NCBI RefSeq assembly: GCF_001937195.1
Contig: NZ_MSDO01000002.1
Span: 186,001-250,000 of the forward strand
Source: Salinicola socius
GTDB lineage: Bacteria > Pseudomonadota > Gammaproteobacteria > Pseudomonadales > Halomonadaceae
Direction of reading: 5' to 3'
DNA length: 64,000 nucleotides
The position numbers were made by a program, and so were the translations under genes. Position 1 is the stretch's first letter, and each line of letters begins with the position of its first letter. The notes below the pieces were generated by a model. The model saw only the letters and a list, made by a program, of their open reading frames with translations, had not been told where the DNA came from and searched no databases. Of this stretch, positions 25,163 to 34,733 are shown one piece after another.

Positions 25163-25615
25163 ATGACGACCGTTCGACTATTACTGGTGACCACGGAGCA
25201 GGAGTGTCTGCGCTGCTTCGATGTCATGCGCGAGCTTCGCCCGCATCTCGATGCACCGCAGACCTTCGTCAGCCGGATCATGGGCCAGATGGCCATGGGG
25301 TATCGGCTGCTGGCGGCGTGGGAGGCGAATCGGGTCGTCGGACTGGCGGGCTATCGCCTGACCGAAAACCTGCTGTATGGCCGCTTCGTCTATGTCGACG
25401 ATCTCGTCGTCAGCGCAGCAGGGCGACGCCACGGTTTGGGGGCGCGGCTGATCGCGGCCGTGCGCGAGGAGGCGAGAACCCTGGCGTGTCGCCATCTGGT
25501 GCTGGATACCGGGCTGGGCATGGCGCTGGCACAGCGCTTCTACTTTCGGCAGGGCCTGCTTTCCCGAGGCATGCACTTCGTGGAAGCCTTGAGCGTCGAG
25601 GAGATGGCATCGTGA
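25163..25615 (+). CDS. GNAT-family N-acetyltransferase
   Basis: The 150-aa protein has the GNAT fold. Motif A is seen as YVDDLVVSAAGRRHGLGARL with the acetyl-CoA pyrophosphate-binding RRHGLG loop near residue 95. The ATG at 25163 follows an AGGAGG site. Substrate is unknown. It overlaps the next gene by 4 bp, so the two form one operon divergent from the MocR regulator. Confidence 0.9.
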   Translation: MTTVRLLLVTTEQECLRCFDVMRELRPHLDAPQTFVSRIMGQMAMGYRLLAAWEANRVVGLAGYRLTENLLYGRFVYVDDLVVSAAGRRHGLGARLIAAVREEARTLACRHLVLDTGLGMALAQRFYFRQGLLSRGMHFVEALSVEEMAS

Positions 25616-26205
25616 CGATACCCACACTGCTCGTGACCGCCAGTCCGCATCGCGACGAGGCTCTGGGTAACCGTCTGGCGCGGCAGATCGCGGCGCGAAA
25701 GGGAGGCGACCTGCTGGTACGGGATCTCGCCGCCGAGCCGCTGCCGCCGTTGACGGTGGACTACGCCCGGGCGCTGACGCTGCGCGATCCCTTGCCTCGC
25801 TCGAACGCGACGCTTGAGTTATCCGAGCGCCTGATCGAAGAGCTCGAATCCACCGACCGGCTGATCATCGCGACCCCCATGCATAATTTCGGCATGCCCG
25901 CGGCGCTGAAGCTCTGGGTCGATTACGTGCTGCGCATTCATCGAACCTTCGCGCCGACCCCGCAGGGCAAGGTGGGCCTGCTGGCGGCCCGGCCGACACT
26001 GGTCATCGTCAGCTCCGGTGGCTTTCACCGCGCCGGAGAGTCGAAACAGCCCAATTTCCTCACCCCGCATCTCGAAGCCGTGCTGAGTACGCTAGGCATT
26101 CGAGCGCCGGAATTCGTGTATCTGGAAGGGCTGGTCGGCCGACGCGCCACTCCCGAGGCGATGATCGCAGAGGCGGTTGCCGTGCTGGGCGACGCCTGGT
26201 ACTGA
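25612..26205 (+). CDS. FMN-dependent NADH-azoreductase-like flavodoxin-fold oxidoreductase
   Basis: The 197-aa protein starts with GTG at 25612, overlapping the GNAT stop. The flavodoxin-like fold shows the phosphate-binding start (TASPHRDEALGNRLARQIA), the FMN-contacting PMHNFGMPAALKLWVDYVLR segment and an SSGG loop, as in AzoR. These enzymes reduce quinones and azo compounds with NADH. Gene coupling to an acetyltransferase under MocR control suggests xenobiotic or quinone stress handling (inference). Confidence 0.9.
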   Translation: MTIPTLLVTASPHRDEALGNRLARQIAARKGGDLLVRDLAAEPLPPLTVDYARALTLRDPLPRSNATLELSERLIEELESTDRLIIATPMHNFGMPAALKLWVDYVLRIHRTFAPTPQGKVGLLAARPTLVIVSSGGFHRAGESKQPNFLTPHLEAVLSTLGIRAPEFVYLEGLVGRRATPEAMIAEAVAVLGDAWY

Positions 26206-26270
26206 CGGCGGCCGACCCCCTCGAACAGCCCATCATCACGTCGACGGGCAGATCCCCGACGCATTCGGCA

Positions 26271-26867
26271 TCAAGGACCGCACTGCCACTCGCCTTCCAG
26301 TGTGCGCTGGGCGCCGTCGGCGCGGTCGTAGGTCAGCGTCGCCGGCCGAGCGGGCGACTCGCCGCCACCGCTGGGTTCGCCGGTCACCTCGATTCGGAGG
26401 GTCTTGCCCTTGCCCTCGAAAGTCGGGTTGCCGGTCATGCCGTCGAATCCGCCGGGCGCCGAGACCCGCTCCACGTAGCCGGAGACCTTGACCACCCCTT
26501 GCGCCGCCGATGACGAGTCGACATTCCCCTTCGCGACCAGCAGCGGCGAGGCTTGCGCCGTCGAGAACTGGCAGCCCAGCTCGCCCGGGAGGTTGGCCTC
26601 GCCGATATCCGACGCCGTCAGGGCGTCCAGGGTTATCGTCGAACCGTCCCCGCCCCGGGTTCCTCCACCAATGCCCGGCGTCGGCTCGTCGGTGGTCTGG
26701 TCCTGGCGTGTCGGTTCCTGGGCGGTGGGCTGTTCCGCCGATGACGCCTGGCCGCTGGCGGCGTCGTCCTTGTCCGAAGACGAATCCGAGCAACCGGCCA
26801 GCATCAGCGTCAGCAGGCTGGCAGCGACGATACCGGCTCGATATCTCTTTCCCTGGGTGAACTCCAT
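26271..26867 (-). CDS. Hypothetical lipoprotein
   Basis: The 198-aa protein starts MEFTQGKRYR at 26867 after a strong AGGAGG site. A lipoprotein signal ends LMLAGC. A Ser/Asp/Gln/Thr-rich linker (to about residue 80) follows, then a beta-rich domain with strands ending EGEWQCGP. Two Cys in the mature domain could pair. The family is not recognised. It is convergent with the azoreductase gene. Confidence 0.8.
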   Translation of the reverse strand: MEFTQGKRYRAGIVAASLLTLMLAGCSDSSSDKDDAASGQASSAEQPTAQEPTRQDQTTDEPTPGIGGGTRGGDGSTITLDALTASDIGEANLPGELGCQFSTAQASPLLVAKGNVDSSSAAQGVVKVSGYVERVSAPGGFDGMTGNPTFEGKGKTLRIEVTGEPSGGGESPARPATLTYDRADGAQRTLEGEWQCGP

Positions 26868-27134
26868 GTTTCCTCCTGGAACGTTTTCTCCTGGAACCAT
26901 CGATGGGACTCACGATGACCACGCCTGAACTCTACCGCGAGTGGTTAGTCGATGGGTAATGACCTCCCTGCTACCTTGGGAATCCGTACTGCTGTCGCCA
27001 CCGCGCAGGCTCGTCCGTCTTGCATTGGTTTTTCTGATCCCAAAGAACGGATAACAATATTTTAACGATGCATCATACGTCTTTAGTGTTAGGTGAAGGG
27101 CATCAATAACAACTTCACGCACGCTGGAGCCACA

Positions 27135-28457
27135 ATGAGCACTTCCACCGACACGCTCGTGGTCGGCGCCGGGCAAGCTGGCATTGCCATGAGCGAACAC
27201 CTGAGCCGACACGGCGTTCCCCATCTGGTACTCGAGCGCGATCGCATCGCCGAACGCTGGCGAACGGCGCGCTGGGACTCGCTGGTGGCCAATGGCCCAG
27301 CCTGGCATGACCGCTTTCCTGGGCTGACCTTTCCCGCCATCTCGCCGGACGGCTTCGTGCCGAAGGAAGAGGTGGCGGACTATTTCGAAGCCTATGCGCG
27401 GAAATTCGACGTTCCCGTTCGCACTGGTGTCGAGGTCACTCGCGTGACACCGAATCAGGGACGGCCGGGATTCACGGTGGAAACCTCTCAGGGCACGATC
27501 GACGCACAGCGGGTGGTCGCAGCGACTGGCGCCTTCCAGACGCCGGTCATCCCCGCCATCGCGCCTCAGGACGAGCGCTTCACGCAGCTGCACACGGCCG
27601 ATTATCGAAACCCCGAGCAGCTTCCCGAGGGCGCCGTTCTGGTCGTCGGGGCCGGCTCGTCAGGCACCCAGGTGGCGGCAGAGCTCAATCGTGCAGGACG
27701 TCAGGTTTACTTGTCAGTGGGGCCGCATAACCGCCCGCCGCGGGCCTACCGCGGTCGGGATTTCTGCTGGTGGCTCGGCGTGCTGGGTGAGTGGGACAAC
27801 GAGGTTCGCAGGCCCGGATCGGAACACGTCACCATCGCCGTCACCGGTGCGCGTGGCGGCTACACCATCGATTTCCGTGAGCTGGCGCATGCGGGCGTGA
27901 CGCTGGTAGGACGCACCGAGTCCTTCGTCGACGGCGTGGCGCGATTCGCCTCCGACCTCCGCGCCAACCTCGATGCCGGCGATGCCAATTATCTGGCCTT
28001 GCTGGACGACGCCGATGCCTATGCCGAGCGCAACGGGCTCGACTTGCCGCCGGAGCCGGAAGCCCGAGTGATCCCGCCCGATCCGGATTGCGTCTCCAAC
28101 CCGCTTGCCGAACTCGACCTGGCGAAAGCCGGCATCACCACCATCATCTGGGCGGCCGGGTTCTCGCAGGATTATCGTTGGCTGGAAGTCGATGCCTTCG
28201 ATGCGGATGGCAAGCCAAGCCACCAGCGCGGGGTCTCGAGCGAGCCCGGCGTCTACTTCCTGGGCCTGCCGTGGCTCTCCCGTCGCGGCTCCAGTTTCAT
28301 CTGGGGCGTCTGGCACGACGCCAAGCTCATCGCCGATCACATCGCCAAGATGCGTGACTATCTCGCCCGCTACGACTCACCCGGTTCCGTCTCGGCGACG
28401 CCGTCAGCCAGCGATGCCGCGTCCTCGACCGATTCTCGTCCTCGGAGGGTCAGCTAA
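27135..28457 (+). CDS. Flavin-containing monooxygenase / CzcO-like FAD-NAD(P) oxidoreductase
   Basis: The 440-aa protein has two dinucleotide-binding motifs, GAGQAG (11-16) for FAD and GAGSSG (172-177) for NAD(P)H, and a WRTARWDSL stretch typical of the CzcO/FMO-like group. Such enzymes oxygenate N or S atoms or ketones. It is the first gene of a co-directional block: its TAATG junction overlaps ridA, followed by DUF1028 and dioxygenase genes. Substrate is unknown; a nitrogenous small molecule is inferred from the RidA neighbour. Confidence 0.9.
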   Translation: MSTSTDTLVVGAGQAGIAMSEHLSRHGVPHLVLERDRIAERWRTARWDSLVANGPAWHDRFPGLTFPAISPDGFVPKEEVADYFEAYARKFDVPVRTGVEVTRVTPNQGRPGFTVETSQGTIDAQRVVAATGAFQTPVIPAIAPQDERFTQLHTADYRNPEQLPEGAVLVVGAGSSGTQVAAELNRAGRQVYLSVGPHNRPPRAYRGRDFCWWLGVLGEWDNEVRRPGSEHVTIAVTGARGGYTIDFRELAHAGVTLVGRTESFVDGVARFASDLRANLDAGDANYLALLDDADAYAERNGLDLPPEPEARVIPPDPDCVSNPLAELDLAKAGITTIIWAAGFSQDYRWLEVDAFDADGKPSHQRGVSSEPGVYFLGLPWLSRRGSSFIWGVWHDAKLIADHIAKMRDYLARYDSPGSVSATPSASDAASSTDSRPRRVS

Positions 28458-28876
28458 TGCCGACGCATACGCGCATCCGCATGTTCAACACCCAGGAAAC
28501 CTACCCCAATCAGGCCCTGGACAACGATCTGTGCCAGGCCGTCCGAGCAGGAAACACCGTTTACGTACGCGGTCAGGTGGGAACGGACTTTCACGGCAAT
28601 CTGGTCGGGCTGGGCGATCCTGGCGCCCAGGCCGAGCAGGCGATGAAGAACGTCAAGCAACTGCTCGAAGAAGCCGGCAGCGATCTTTCGCACATCGTCA
28701 AGACGACCACTTATATCACCGATCCGCGCTTTCGCGAGCCGGTCTACCGTGAAGTCGGCCAGTGGCTGCGTGGGGTCTTCCCGATCTCGACCGGACTGGT
28801 CGTCGCCGGTCTGGCGCAGCCGGAGTGGCTGATGGAGATCGACGTGATCGCGGTGATTCCCGAGGAGGACGCATGA
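28457..28876 (+). CDS. RidA/YjgF-family imine deaminase-like protein
   Basis: The 139-aa protein has the RidA fold with the trimer-interface and ligand motif (GNTVYVRGQVGTDFHGN; QAEQAMKNVKQLLEEAGSDL, and HIVKTTTYITDPRFRE). RidA proteins hydrolyse reactive enamine/imine intermediates. Many catabolic clusters carry a dedicated paralogue next to an amine-oxidising enzyme, here the flavin monooxygenase. The start codon overlaps the previous stop and the end overlaps the DUF1028 gene by 4 bp. Confidence 0.93.
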   Translation: MPTHTRIRMFNTQETYPNQALDNDLCQAVRAGNTVYVRGQVGTDFHGNLVGLGDPGAQAEQAMKNVKQLLEEAGSDLSHIVKTTTYITDPRFREPVYREVGQWLRGVFPISTGLVVAGLAQPEWLMEIDVIAVIPEEDA

Positions 28877-29544
28877 CCTTTTCGATCGCGGCGCGCTGTG
28901 CCGAGACGGGCGAAACCGGCTGTGCGGTCAGCTCATCGAGCATCTGCGTGGCGGCGCGCTGCGCCTTCGCCGGCCCCGGCGGCGCGGTACTGACGCAGAA
29001 CGTCACCAATCCGGCACTGGGGCCCGAGGGATTGGCGCTCATGGCACAGGGCCTGTCGCCGCAGGCGGCGTTGGCGCGGCTGATCGAGGGGGAGCCTGCC
29101 CCGCAGTATCGGCAGTTGCTGCTGATCGACGGTGAGGGCCGCACTGCCGTCTATGACGGTGACAATGCCCTCGGCGTGGTCGGCCGTGCCGATGGCCTCG
29201 ACTGCGTGGCAGCCGGCAATCTATTGGCCGATGCCGAGGTGCCACGGGCCATGGTCTCGGCGTTCGAGCAGAGCGAAGGGCCGCTGGCGGAGCGGCTTCT
29301 GGTCGCCATGGAGGCAGGCCTGGCCGCTGGCGGCGAAGCTGGCGCGGTGTTTTCTGCCGGCCTGGTGGTGGCGCGCCCCGAGGCGTCCTGGCCCGTCGTC
29401 GACTTGCGCGTCGATTGGCATGACGCCCCGATCGCTGAACTGCGTGGGCTGTGGACGCGCTACGCGCCAAAGCTCGAGGCCTATGTCACGCGCGCGCGCC
29501 AGCCGGATGCGGCGCCGAGTTACGGCGTCCCGGGGGATCAGTGA
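28873..29544 (+). CDS. DUF1028-family protein
   Basis: The 223-aa protein starts MTFSIAARC, with the characteristic GETGCAVSSSSICVAARCAF and NVTNPALGPEGLALMAQGLS segments of DUF1028 (an Ntn-hydrolase-like fold). The family is commonly found beside RidA and amidohydrolases, but its reaction is not established. A GAGGAGG site precedes the ATG and overlaps the ridA end, showing tight coupling. Confidence 0.9.
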   Translation: MTFSIAARCAETGETGCAVSSSSICVAARCAFAGPGGAVLTQNVTNPALGPEGLALMAQGLSPQAALARLIEGEPAPQYRQLLLIDGEGRTAVYDGDNALGVVGRADGLDCVAAGNLLADAEVPRAMVSAFEQSEGPLAERLLVAMEAGLAAGGEAGAVFSAGLVVARPEASWPVVDLRVDWHDAPIAELRGLWTRYAPKLEAYVTRARQPDAAPSYGVPGDQ

Positions 29545-29591
29545 GGCAGACCCCGACAAACTTCCGAATTGACAAGAAAATGGGTGACAAC

Positions 29592-30461
29592 ATGTTGACC
29601 GAATCTCAGATCGAACAATTCCAACGAGATGGCTATCTGGTCGTCGAGAATGTCCTCAGTGCCAACGAGCTCGAAGCGCTCAATGTCGAGTTCAATGGCT
29701 GGGTCGATGGGAGTCGCGAGCAGACCGCGGCCTATGGTGAAACGCTGGATCATCGGCCGCGTTTCGACGTCGGTGGCGATCACAGTGCCGAGCACCCCTC
29801 GCTGCGCCGGGTGGCATCGCCGACCGAGATCTCGCCGGCCTATCTGCAGGTGGCGACGGATTCGCGCATGACCGACATGGTGCACGCGCTGATCGGGGCG
29901 GGTGGCGTGCGTCTCCACCACAGCAAGATCAACTCCAAGCTGCCGGGCACCGAGACCCAGGTGAAGTGGCACCAGGATTTCCTCTTCACGCCTCATAGCA
30001 ACGACGATCTGGTCACTGCACTGCTGATGGTGGGCGAGGTGACGGCCGAGAATGGCCCGCTCCAGGTCATTCCGGGCAGTCACAGGCAGCCGCTTTACTC
30101 CCATTGGCAGGGCGGCCGCTTCACCGGCAGCGTCGACGACGAGGTGGTCAGCCGCGAATGTCAGTCACCGGTCGAATGCGTGGGTCCGGCAGGTTCGGTC
30201 TGCTTCATGCATACCCGCCTGCTGCATGCTTCCGCACCGAACGCCTCGACGCTGCCGCGAACGCTGTTCATCACGGTCTACGCGGCGGAAGATGCGCTCC
30301 CTTACGGCGAGAATCCCTTGCCGAGTCAGCACCAGGGCATGTTGCTACGCGGCAATGAGAGTGGCGAGGTCCGCACCACGGCCAACGTGATGAAGCTGCC
30401 GCAGAAGCCGAAAGGAGCCTCGTTCTTCGTGCAGCAGGCAGGTATGGACGCCACGATGTGA
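29592..30461 (+). CDS. Phytanoyl-CoA dioxygenase (PhyH)-family Fe(II)/2-oxoglutarate oxygenase
   Basis: The 289-aa protein has the cupin-fold iron site: HQD (His127, Asp129, within KWHQDFLFTPHSNDD) and a distal His in FMHTRLLHASAPN, followed by an Arg (PRTLF) for 2-oxoglutarate. The ATG at 29592 is chosen over the one at 29580 because GGGTG lies at the right distance. PhyH relatives hydroxylate small molecules such as ectoine (EctD) or betaines. It lies within the FMO-RidA-DUF1028 unit and just before an ABC importer. Confidence 0.88.
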   Translation: MLTESQIEQFQRDGYLVVENVLSANELEALNVEFNGWVDGSREQTAAYGETLDHRPRFDVGGDHSAEHPSLRRVASPTEISPAYLQVATDSRMTDMVHALIGAGGVRLHHSKINSKLPGTETQVKWHQDFLFTPHSNDDLVTALLMVGEVTAENGPLQVIPGSHRQPLYSHWQGGRFTGSVDDEVVSRECQSPVECVGPAGSVCFMHTRLLHASAPNASTLPRTLFITVYAAEDALPYGENPLPSQHQGMLLRGNESGEVRTTANVMKLPQKPKGASFFVQQAGMDATM

Positions 30462-30526
30462 TCTGGCGTTATCGAACAACTGGTTAGGTAGCACCCCAAC
30501 AACGATAAAACCCGGTGGAACGAACC

Positions 30527-31342
30527 ATGAAAAAATTGGCAGCAGCAACGCTCTTGATCGCACTTGGTGCCTCGGCAATGGCGTCGGCTCAGGCGGATAC
30601 GCTCGATGACGTCAAGGCGCGCGGCGTGCTCCGCGTCGGCACCGAGATGCAGTTTGCGCCGTTCGACTATCTGGAAAACGGCAAGCAGACAGGATTCAAC
30701 AAGGCGGTCTTCGAGGAGGTCGGCAAGGCGCTGGGCGTCGAGGTCGGATTCGTCGACCTGCCGTGGCCGAGCGTTTTGCCCGGCCTGGAGGCGGACAAGT
30801 ACGATATGGTCGCCGGCCCGCTGATCATCACCAAAGAGCGCATGCAGCGTTATCGCTTTACCGACCCCGTTGCCGAAAGCTCCGTTGCGTTGATGGTCCG
30901 TGCCAATGACGACGACATCTCGGCACCGGAGGATATCGCCGGCAAGACCGTCGGTGCCGGCAAGGCATCGGCTCAGTTGACGACATTGCAAGCCTATGCC
31001 GAGTCGCTCGATCCGCCGGTCGACATCCGGGAGTACGTCGACAATAACCAGGCCTACGCCGACCTGGCTGCAAGGCGTCTTGATGCCGTGGCGAACTCCC
31101 TGCCCAATATTGCCTATCTCGCCAAGCAGCGACCCTCGTTGTTCAAGGTCGTGACCCCGTCCTTCGGACCCAAGAGCTATTTTGCCTACATCGGTCGTGG
31201 CGATGACGACTCCCGACGGCTGATCGACACATTCAACGATGTGCTGGCCAAGATGCGCGACGACGGTCGATTGGCCGAGCTGCAGGAACAATGGATCGGT
31301 CAGAAGATGGACGTACCCGATCATCCGGTGGCTGCCCAGTAA
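30527..31342 (+). CDS. ABC transporter substrate-binding protein, polar amino-acid type
   Basis: The 271-aa protein has a Sec signal peptide (MKKLAAATLLIALGASAMAS) and a type II periplasmic binding fold (GVLRVGTEMQFAPFDYLENG; DKYDMVAGPLIITKERMQRY; GKTVGAGKAS). It delivers a polar amino acid or related compound to the permease pair encoded directly downstream. The context suggests the ligand is the substrate of the upstream oxygenases. Confidence 0.93.
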   Translation: MKKLAAATLLIALGASAMASAQADTLDDVKARGVLRVGTEMQFAPFDYLENGKQTGFNKAVFEEVGKALGVEVGFVDLPWPSVLPGLEADKYDMVAGPLIITKERMQRYRFTDPVAESSVALMVRANDDDISAPEDIAGKTVGAGKASAQLTTLQAYAESLDPPVDIREYVDNNQAYADLAARRLDAVANSLPNIAYLAKQRPSLFKVVTPSFGPKSYFAYIGRGDDDSRRLIDTFNDVLAKMRDDGRLAELQEQWIGQKMDVPDHPVAAQ

Positions 31343-31354
31343 CGGGGACATTCG

Positions 31355-32011
31355 ATGTTCGATCTTGCGCTGTTGGTCCAGGGTCTGCCGCTGCTGCTGG
31401 CAGGCCTCTGGAACACGGTCTGGCTGTCGGCCTGCGGACTGGCGCTGGGCTTCCTGATCGGGATCGGGGTCTGCTCGCTGAAGCTCTCCGAGCGAGGCGC
31501 CCTGCGGCGGCTCGGAGGGGCTTATATCAGCGTGTTCCGAGGCATTCCGCTACTGATCCAGTTGCTCTTCATCTATTACCTGCTACCTCGTCTGGGGCTC
31601 GATGTCCCCGCCTGGGTGGCGGCGATCGCCGGACTGGCCTTGTGTAGCGGCGCCTACCTGGCCGAAATCCTGCGGGGTGGTCTGCTGACACTGCCGGTAG
31701 GGCAGGTCGAGGCCGCCCGGTTGCTGGGGCTCAGTGGTCGCACCACCCTGACCCGAATCAAGCTGCCGCAGGCGTTGCGCGCCACGCTGCCCGCGCTGCT
31801 CAACGAGGTGATACTGCTGATCAAGGCCTCCTCGCTGATCTCGGCGGTCGGGCTGGCGGAGTTGACCCGCACTGCACAGAATCTCGCGGCCAGCAGCTTC
31901 CTTCAGTTGCAGTTCTATCTCGCCGCGGCGGTGCTCTACTGCGTCGTCAACATCAGCCTGGCGTTACTTGCCGGGCGGCTGGAACGTCGCTTCGCGAAGG
32001 GGAGAGCGTAA
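31355..32011 (+). CDS. ABC transporter permease, HisM/HisQ family (first)
   Basis: The 218-aa protein has about five membrane helices. It carries the EAA-type cytoplasmic loop that docks the ATPase (GQVEAARLLGLSGRTTLTRI KLPQALR region) and the family opening motif NTVWLSACGLALGFLIGIG. It forms a heterodimeric channel with the next gene product; their TAATG junction is coupled. Confidence 0.93.
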   Translation: MFDLALLVQGLPLLLAGLWNTVWLSACGLALGFLIGIGVCSLKLSERGALRRLGGAYISVFRGIPLLIQLLFIYYLLPRLGLDVPAWVAAIAGLALCSGAYLAEILRGGLLTLPVGQVEAARLLGLSGRTTLTRIKLPQALRATLPALLNEVILLIKASSLISAVGLAELTRTAQNLAASSFLQLQFYLAAAVLYCVVNISLALLAGRLERRFAKGRA

Positions 32012-32712
32012 TGGACTTCACCGTTCTGACCGATCATGCCAGCGAGATCGGCAGCGGCTTTCTCGTCACGCTCTGGACCTGGGGTGGCGGGGTGCTTGCC
32101 GGTGTGATCGCGGGGCTGGTCATTGCCGTGATTCAACTCAGCGCCGGTCCTTGGGTTCGTGGCGTGCTGCGTTGCTATATCGAGGTGATTCGAGCGACGC
32201 CCTTCCTGGTGCAGCTGTTCCTGCTCTACTACGGGGGGCCGAGTCTTGGTCTCTCGCTGTCACCCATGACTGCGGGCCTGGTCGGCCTGGGGATCTATGG
32301 CAGCGTCTACTTCGCCGAGATCTTTCGCACCGGCTTCACGTCGATTCCGCGTGGACAGCAGGAAGCGGCCGCCATGCTGGGGATGACCGCCTGGCAGATC
32401 ATCTGGCGCGTACAGATACCGCAAATGCTGGTCCTCATCCTGCCGGCGCTGGTCAACTTCACCACGATCCTGGGCAAGGAGACGCCGGTGCTGTCGATCA
32501 TCACGGTGCCTGAACTGACCTTTGTCCTCACGGGCGTCGGTGCCGAGACCTTCGCCTATGTCGAAACCCTGCTGGCGCTCTGTGTCGGTTACTTTCTTCT
32601 GGCCGAGCTCTGCTCTCGTCTGGGCCAGTGGCTCGAGCGCAGAGCCAGTCGTTATCTCACCCAGGGTGTGCAGCAACGACGCGCCCTCAAGCCGCGGGAG
32701 TCAGCCGCATGA
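32011..32712 (+). CDS. ABC transporter permease, HisM/HisQ family (second)
   Basis: The 233-aa protein has the same fold as its neighbour, with the EAA loop [24 protein letters not shown] and the conserved [20 protein letters not shown] segment. It is the partner half of the inner-membrane channel. The end overlaps the ATPase gene by 4 bp. Confidence 0.93.
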   Translation: MDFTVLTDHASEIGSGFLVTLWTWGGGVLAGVIAGLVIAVIQLSAGPWVRGVLRCYIEVIRATPFLVQLFLLYYGGPSLGLSLSPMTAGLVGLGIYGSVYFAEIFRTGFTSIPRGQQEAAAMLGMTAWQIIWRVQIPQMLVLILPALVNFTTILGKETPVLSIITVPELTFVLTGVGAETFAYVETLLALCVGYFLLAELCSRLGQWLERRASRYLTQGVQQRRALKPRESAA

Positions 32713-33554
32713 ATCATTCAGCAGCGAAGCGGGGAGGCGGCGACGTCATGCTCGAAGCCAGGGGCATGAGCAAGCGGTTCGGCGAGCATACGGTGCTGCA
32801 GGACATCAACCTGTCGATCCAGCGTTCCGAGGTCGTCTGTCTGATCGGGCCTTCCGGATCGGGTAAAAGCACGCTACTTCGCAGCCTCGCCTTTCTCGAA
32901 AATTACGATGACGGCGAAGTGTTCGTCGAAGGGGAGCTGCTGGGCTACGACCGCGCAAGCGACGGCCGTCGCGTGCGCTCGCGTCCCTCTCGCTTGAGCG
33001 ACGTGCGTCGCAACATGGGTATGGTTTTCCAGCAGTTCAATCTATGGCCGCACCTGAGCGTTCTCGAGAACGTCATGGAAGCGCTGCTGCGAGTGCGCGG
33101 AATGAAAAAAGACGCGGCCCGCCGACTGGCACTGGCGACGCTGGAGAAGGTGGGGCTGGCCGAAAAGGCCGATGCCTGGCCGAATCGTCTCTCCGGCGGG
33201 CAGCAGCAGCGCGTCGCCATCGCGCGTTCCCTGGCGATGTCGCCGGCCATCATGCTGTTCGACGAGCCGACCTCGGCGCTCGACCCCGAACTGGTCGGTG
33301 AGGTGTTGCAGGTCATGAGACAGCTCGCCGAAGAGGGCATGACGATGGTGGTCGTGACGCATGAAATGGGCTTCGCCGCCAGGGTCGCCGATCGCGTGCT
33401 GTTTCTCGATCAAGGGCATATCGTGGAACAAGGCCCACCCATGACACTGTTTAAAAACCCCCAGTCACCCAGGCTTGCGCAGTTCCTCGGCAACTATCTG
33501 GAAAGGAATTCCCTGTTCGAGGCGGCGCCAGCGTTGAACCGTGTCGATGACTGA
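32709..33554 (+). CDS. ABC transporter ATP-binding protein, HisP/GlnQ family
   Basis: The 281-aa protein has Walker [10 protein letters not shown], signature LSGGQQQR, Walker [13 protein letters not shown] and the switch His ([13 protein letters not shown]). An insert near residues 75-100 ([19 protein letters not shown]) lies between Walker A and the Q-loop [10 protein letters not shown]. It powers the polar amino-acid importer encoded by the three genes before it. A second ATG ([11 protein letters not shown]) could be the real start. Confidence 0.93.
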   Translation: MNHSAAKRGGGDVMLEARGMSKRFGEHTVLQDINLSIQRSEVVCLIGPSGSGKSTLLRSLAFLENYDDGEVFVEGELLGYDRASDGRRVRSRPSRLSDVRRNMGMVFQQFNLWPHLSVLENVMEALLRVRGMKKDAARRLALATLEKVGLAEKADAWPNRLSGGQQQRVAIARSLAMSPAIMLFDEPTSALDPELVGEVLQVMRQLAEEGMTMVVVTHEMGFAARVADRVLFLDQGHIVEQGPPMTLFKNPQSPRLAQFLGNYLERNSLFEAAPALNRVDD

Positions 33555-33674
33555 GCAGGGACGGGATTGGCATGGACGCCCCACCAGCGGGGGCGCAAGA
33601 TGCTGAAACGCATCGTCATCTCCACGCGAGATGATGCCCGTTTCCATCACTCCAGGCTGTGCCAGGGAGCCCAG

Positions 33675-34586
33675 ATGCTGCATGCCACCCTGAAGCAATT
33701 GCGATACTTCGTCGTTGCCGGTGAACTGAAAAGCGTCACTCGCGCGGCGGAACAGCTACACGTGTCTCAGCCCTCGATCTCGGCCGCGATCGCTCACCTC
33801 GAGGAGGCCTCCGGCGTTCAACTCTTTGTCAGGCACCATGCACAGGGGCTGTCGCTGACCACGGCGGGTACGCAGTTGCTGGGGCGGGCGCGCAGCCTGC
33901 TCTACGATGCCGACAGCCTGATGCAGTTCGCGATATCGCTGGGTGAAGAGATTGCCGGTCCGCTGAACATGGCGGCGTTTCACACCTTCGCGCCCATTTT
34001 CATGCCGCGCTTGATGCAGTCATTCCTTACCCAGTTCCCCCGGGTCGTGCCCCAATGCGACGAGGGGCATCAGGTCGATATCGTGGAGGGGTTGCGGGAA
34101 GGTCGATATGAACTCGGGCTGATCTACGACATGCAGGTGCCGGAGGATATCGAGTTTCAACCGCTGTGCCGCTTTCCACCCTACGCGGCGGTCGCCCCCG
34201 ATCACCCGCTGGCCGCGCATGAGCGGCTGACCATCGACATGCTCAGCGAGTATCCGATGGTGCTGCTCGACTGGCCCATGAGTCGGGACTACTTCCTGTC
34301 GCTGTTCATCGATGCGCCACGCCAGCCAAAGATCGCACATCGCGCCACATCGCTCGGCATGGTGCGTGGCCTCGTGGCCAATGGTTTCGGCTTCTCGCTG
34401 CTCAACGTGCCACCGGGTCGACATCTGGCGCTGGATGGCAAGTCGTTCCGCACGATCCCGCTGGACGGAGAGGTCCGCGCGCTGACCGTCGGCATGGCCA
34501 CGTTGAAGGGCGTTCGCTCGAGTCCGGCCGCTCAGGCCATGGGCGAGTTTCTCAAGCACAGCGAGTTGAGTCAGGCCGAGACATGA
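33675..34586 (+). CDS. LysR-family transcriptional regulator
   Basis: The 303-aa protein has an N-terminal winged helix (LKQLRYFVVAGELKSVTRAA, then LHVSQPSISAAIAHLEEASG) and a C-terminal inducer-binding domain of periplasmic-binding type. It sits between the two ABC importer units on the same strand, so it may control either or both. The ATG at 33675 is chosen because the HTH begins at the usual distance from it. Confidence 0.93.
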   Translation: MLHATLKQLRYFVVAGELKSVTRAAEQLHVSQPSISAAIAHLEEASGVQLFVRHHAQGLSLTTAGTQLLGRARSLLYDADSLMQFAISLGEEIAGPLNMAAFHTFAPIFMPRLMQSFLTQFPRVVPQCDEGHQVDIVEGLREGRYELGLIYDMQVPEDIEFQPLCRFPPYAAVAPDHPLAAHERLTIDMLSEYPMVLLDWPMSRDYFLSLFIDAPRQPKIAHRATSLGMVRGLVANGFGFSLLNVPPGRHLALDGKSFRTIPLDGEVRALTVGMATLKGVRSSPAAQAMGEFLKHSELSQAET

Positions 34587-34733
34587 GCCCGAGGCGTGGA
34601 TAGGAAAAACTGATGCCGAAGAGCGAATAAAGATATTTTAAAAAATCAACGCGGCTCAGTAGCGTGACAGCAGTGAGACGAAAGTCGATAGGTGTTCGAC
34701 TGCGTCACCAGAACAATGACAAGGATCTCCATC

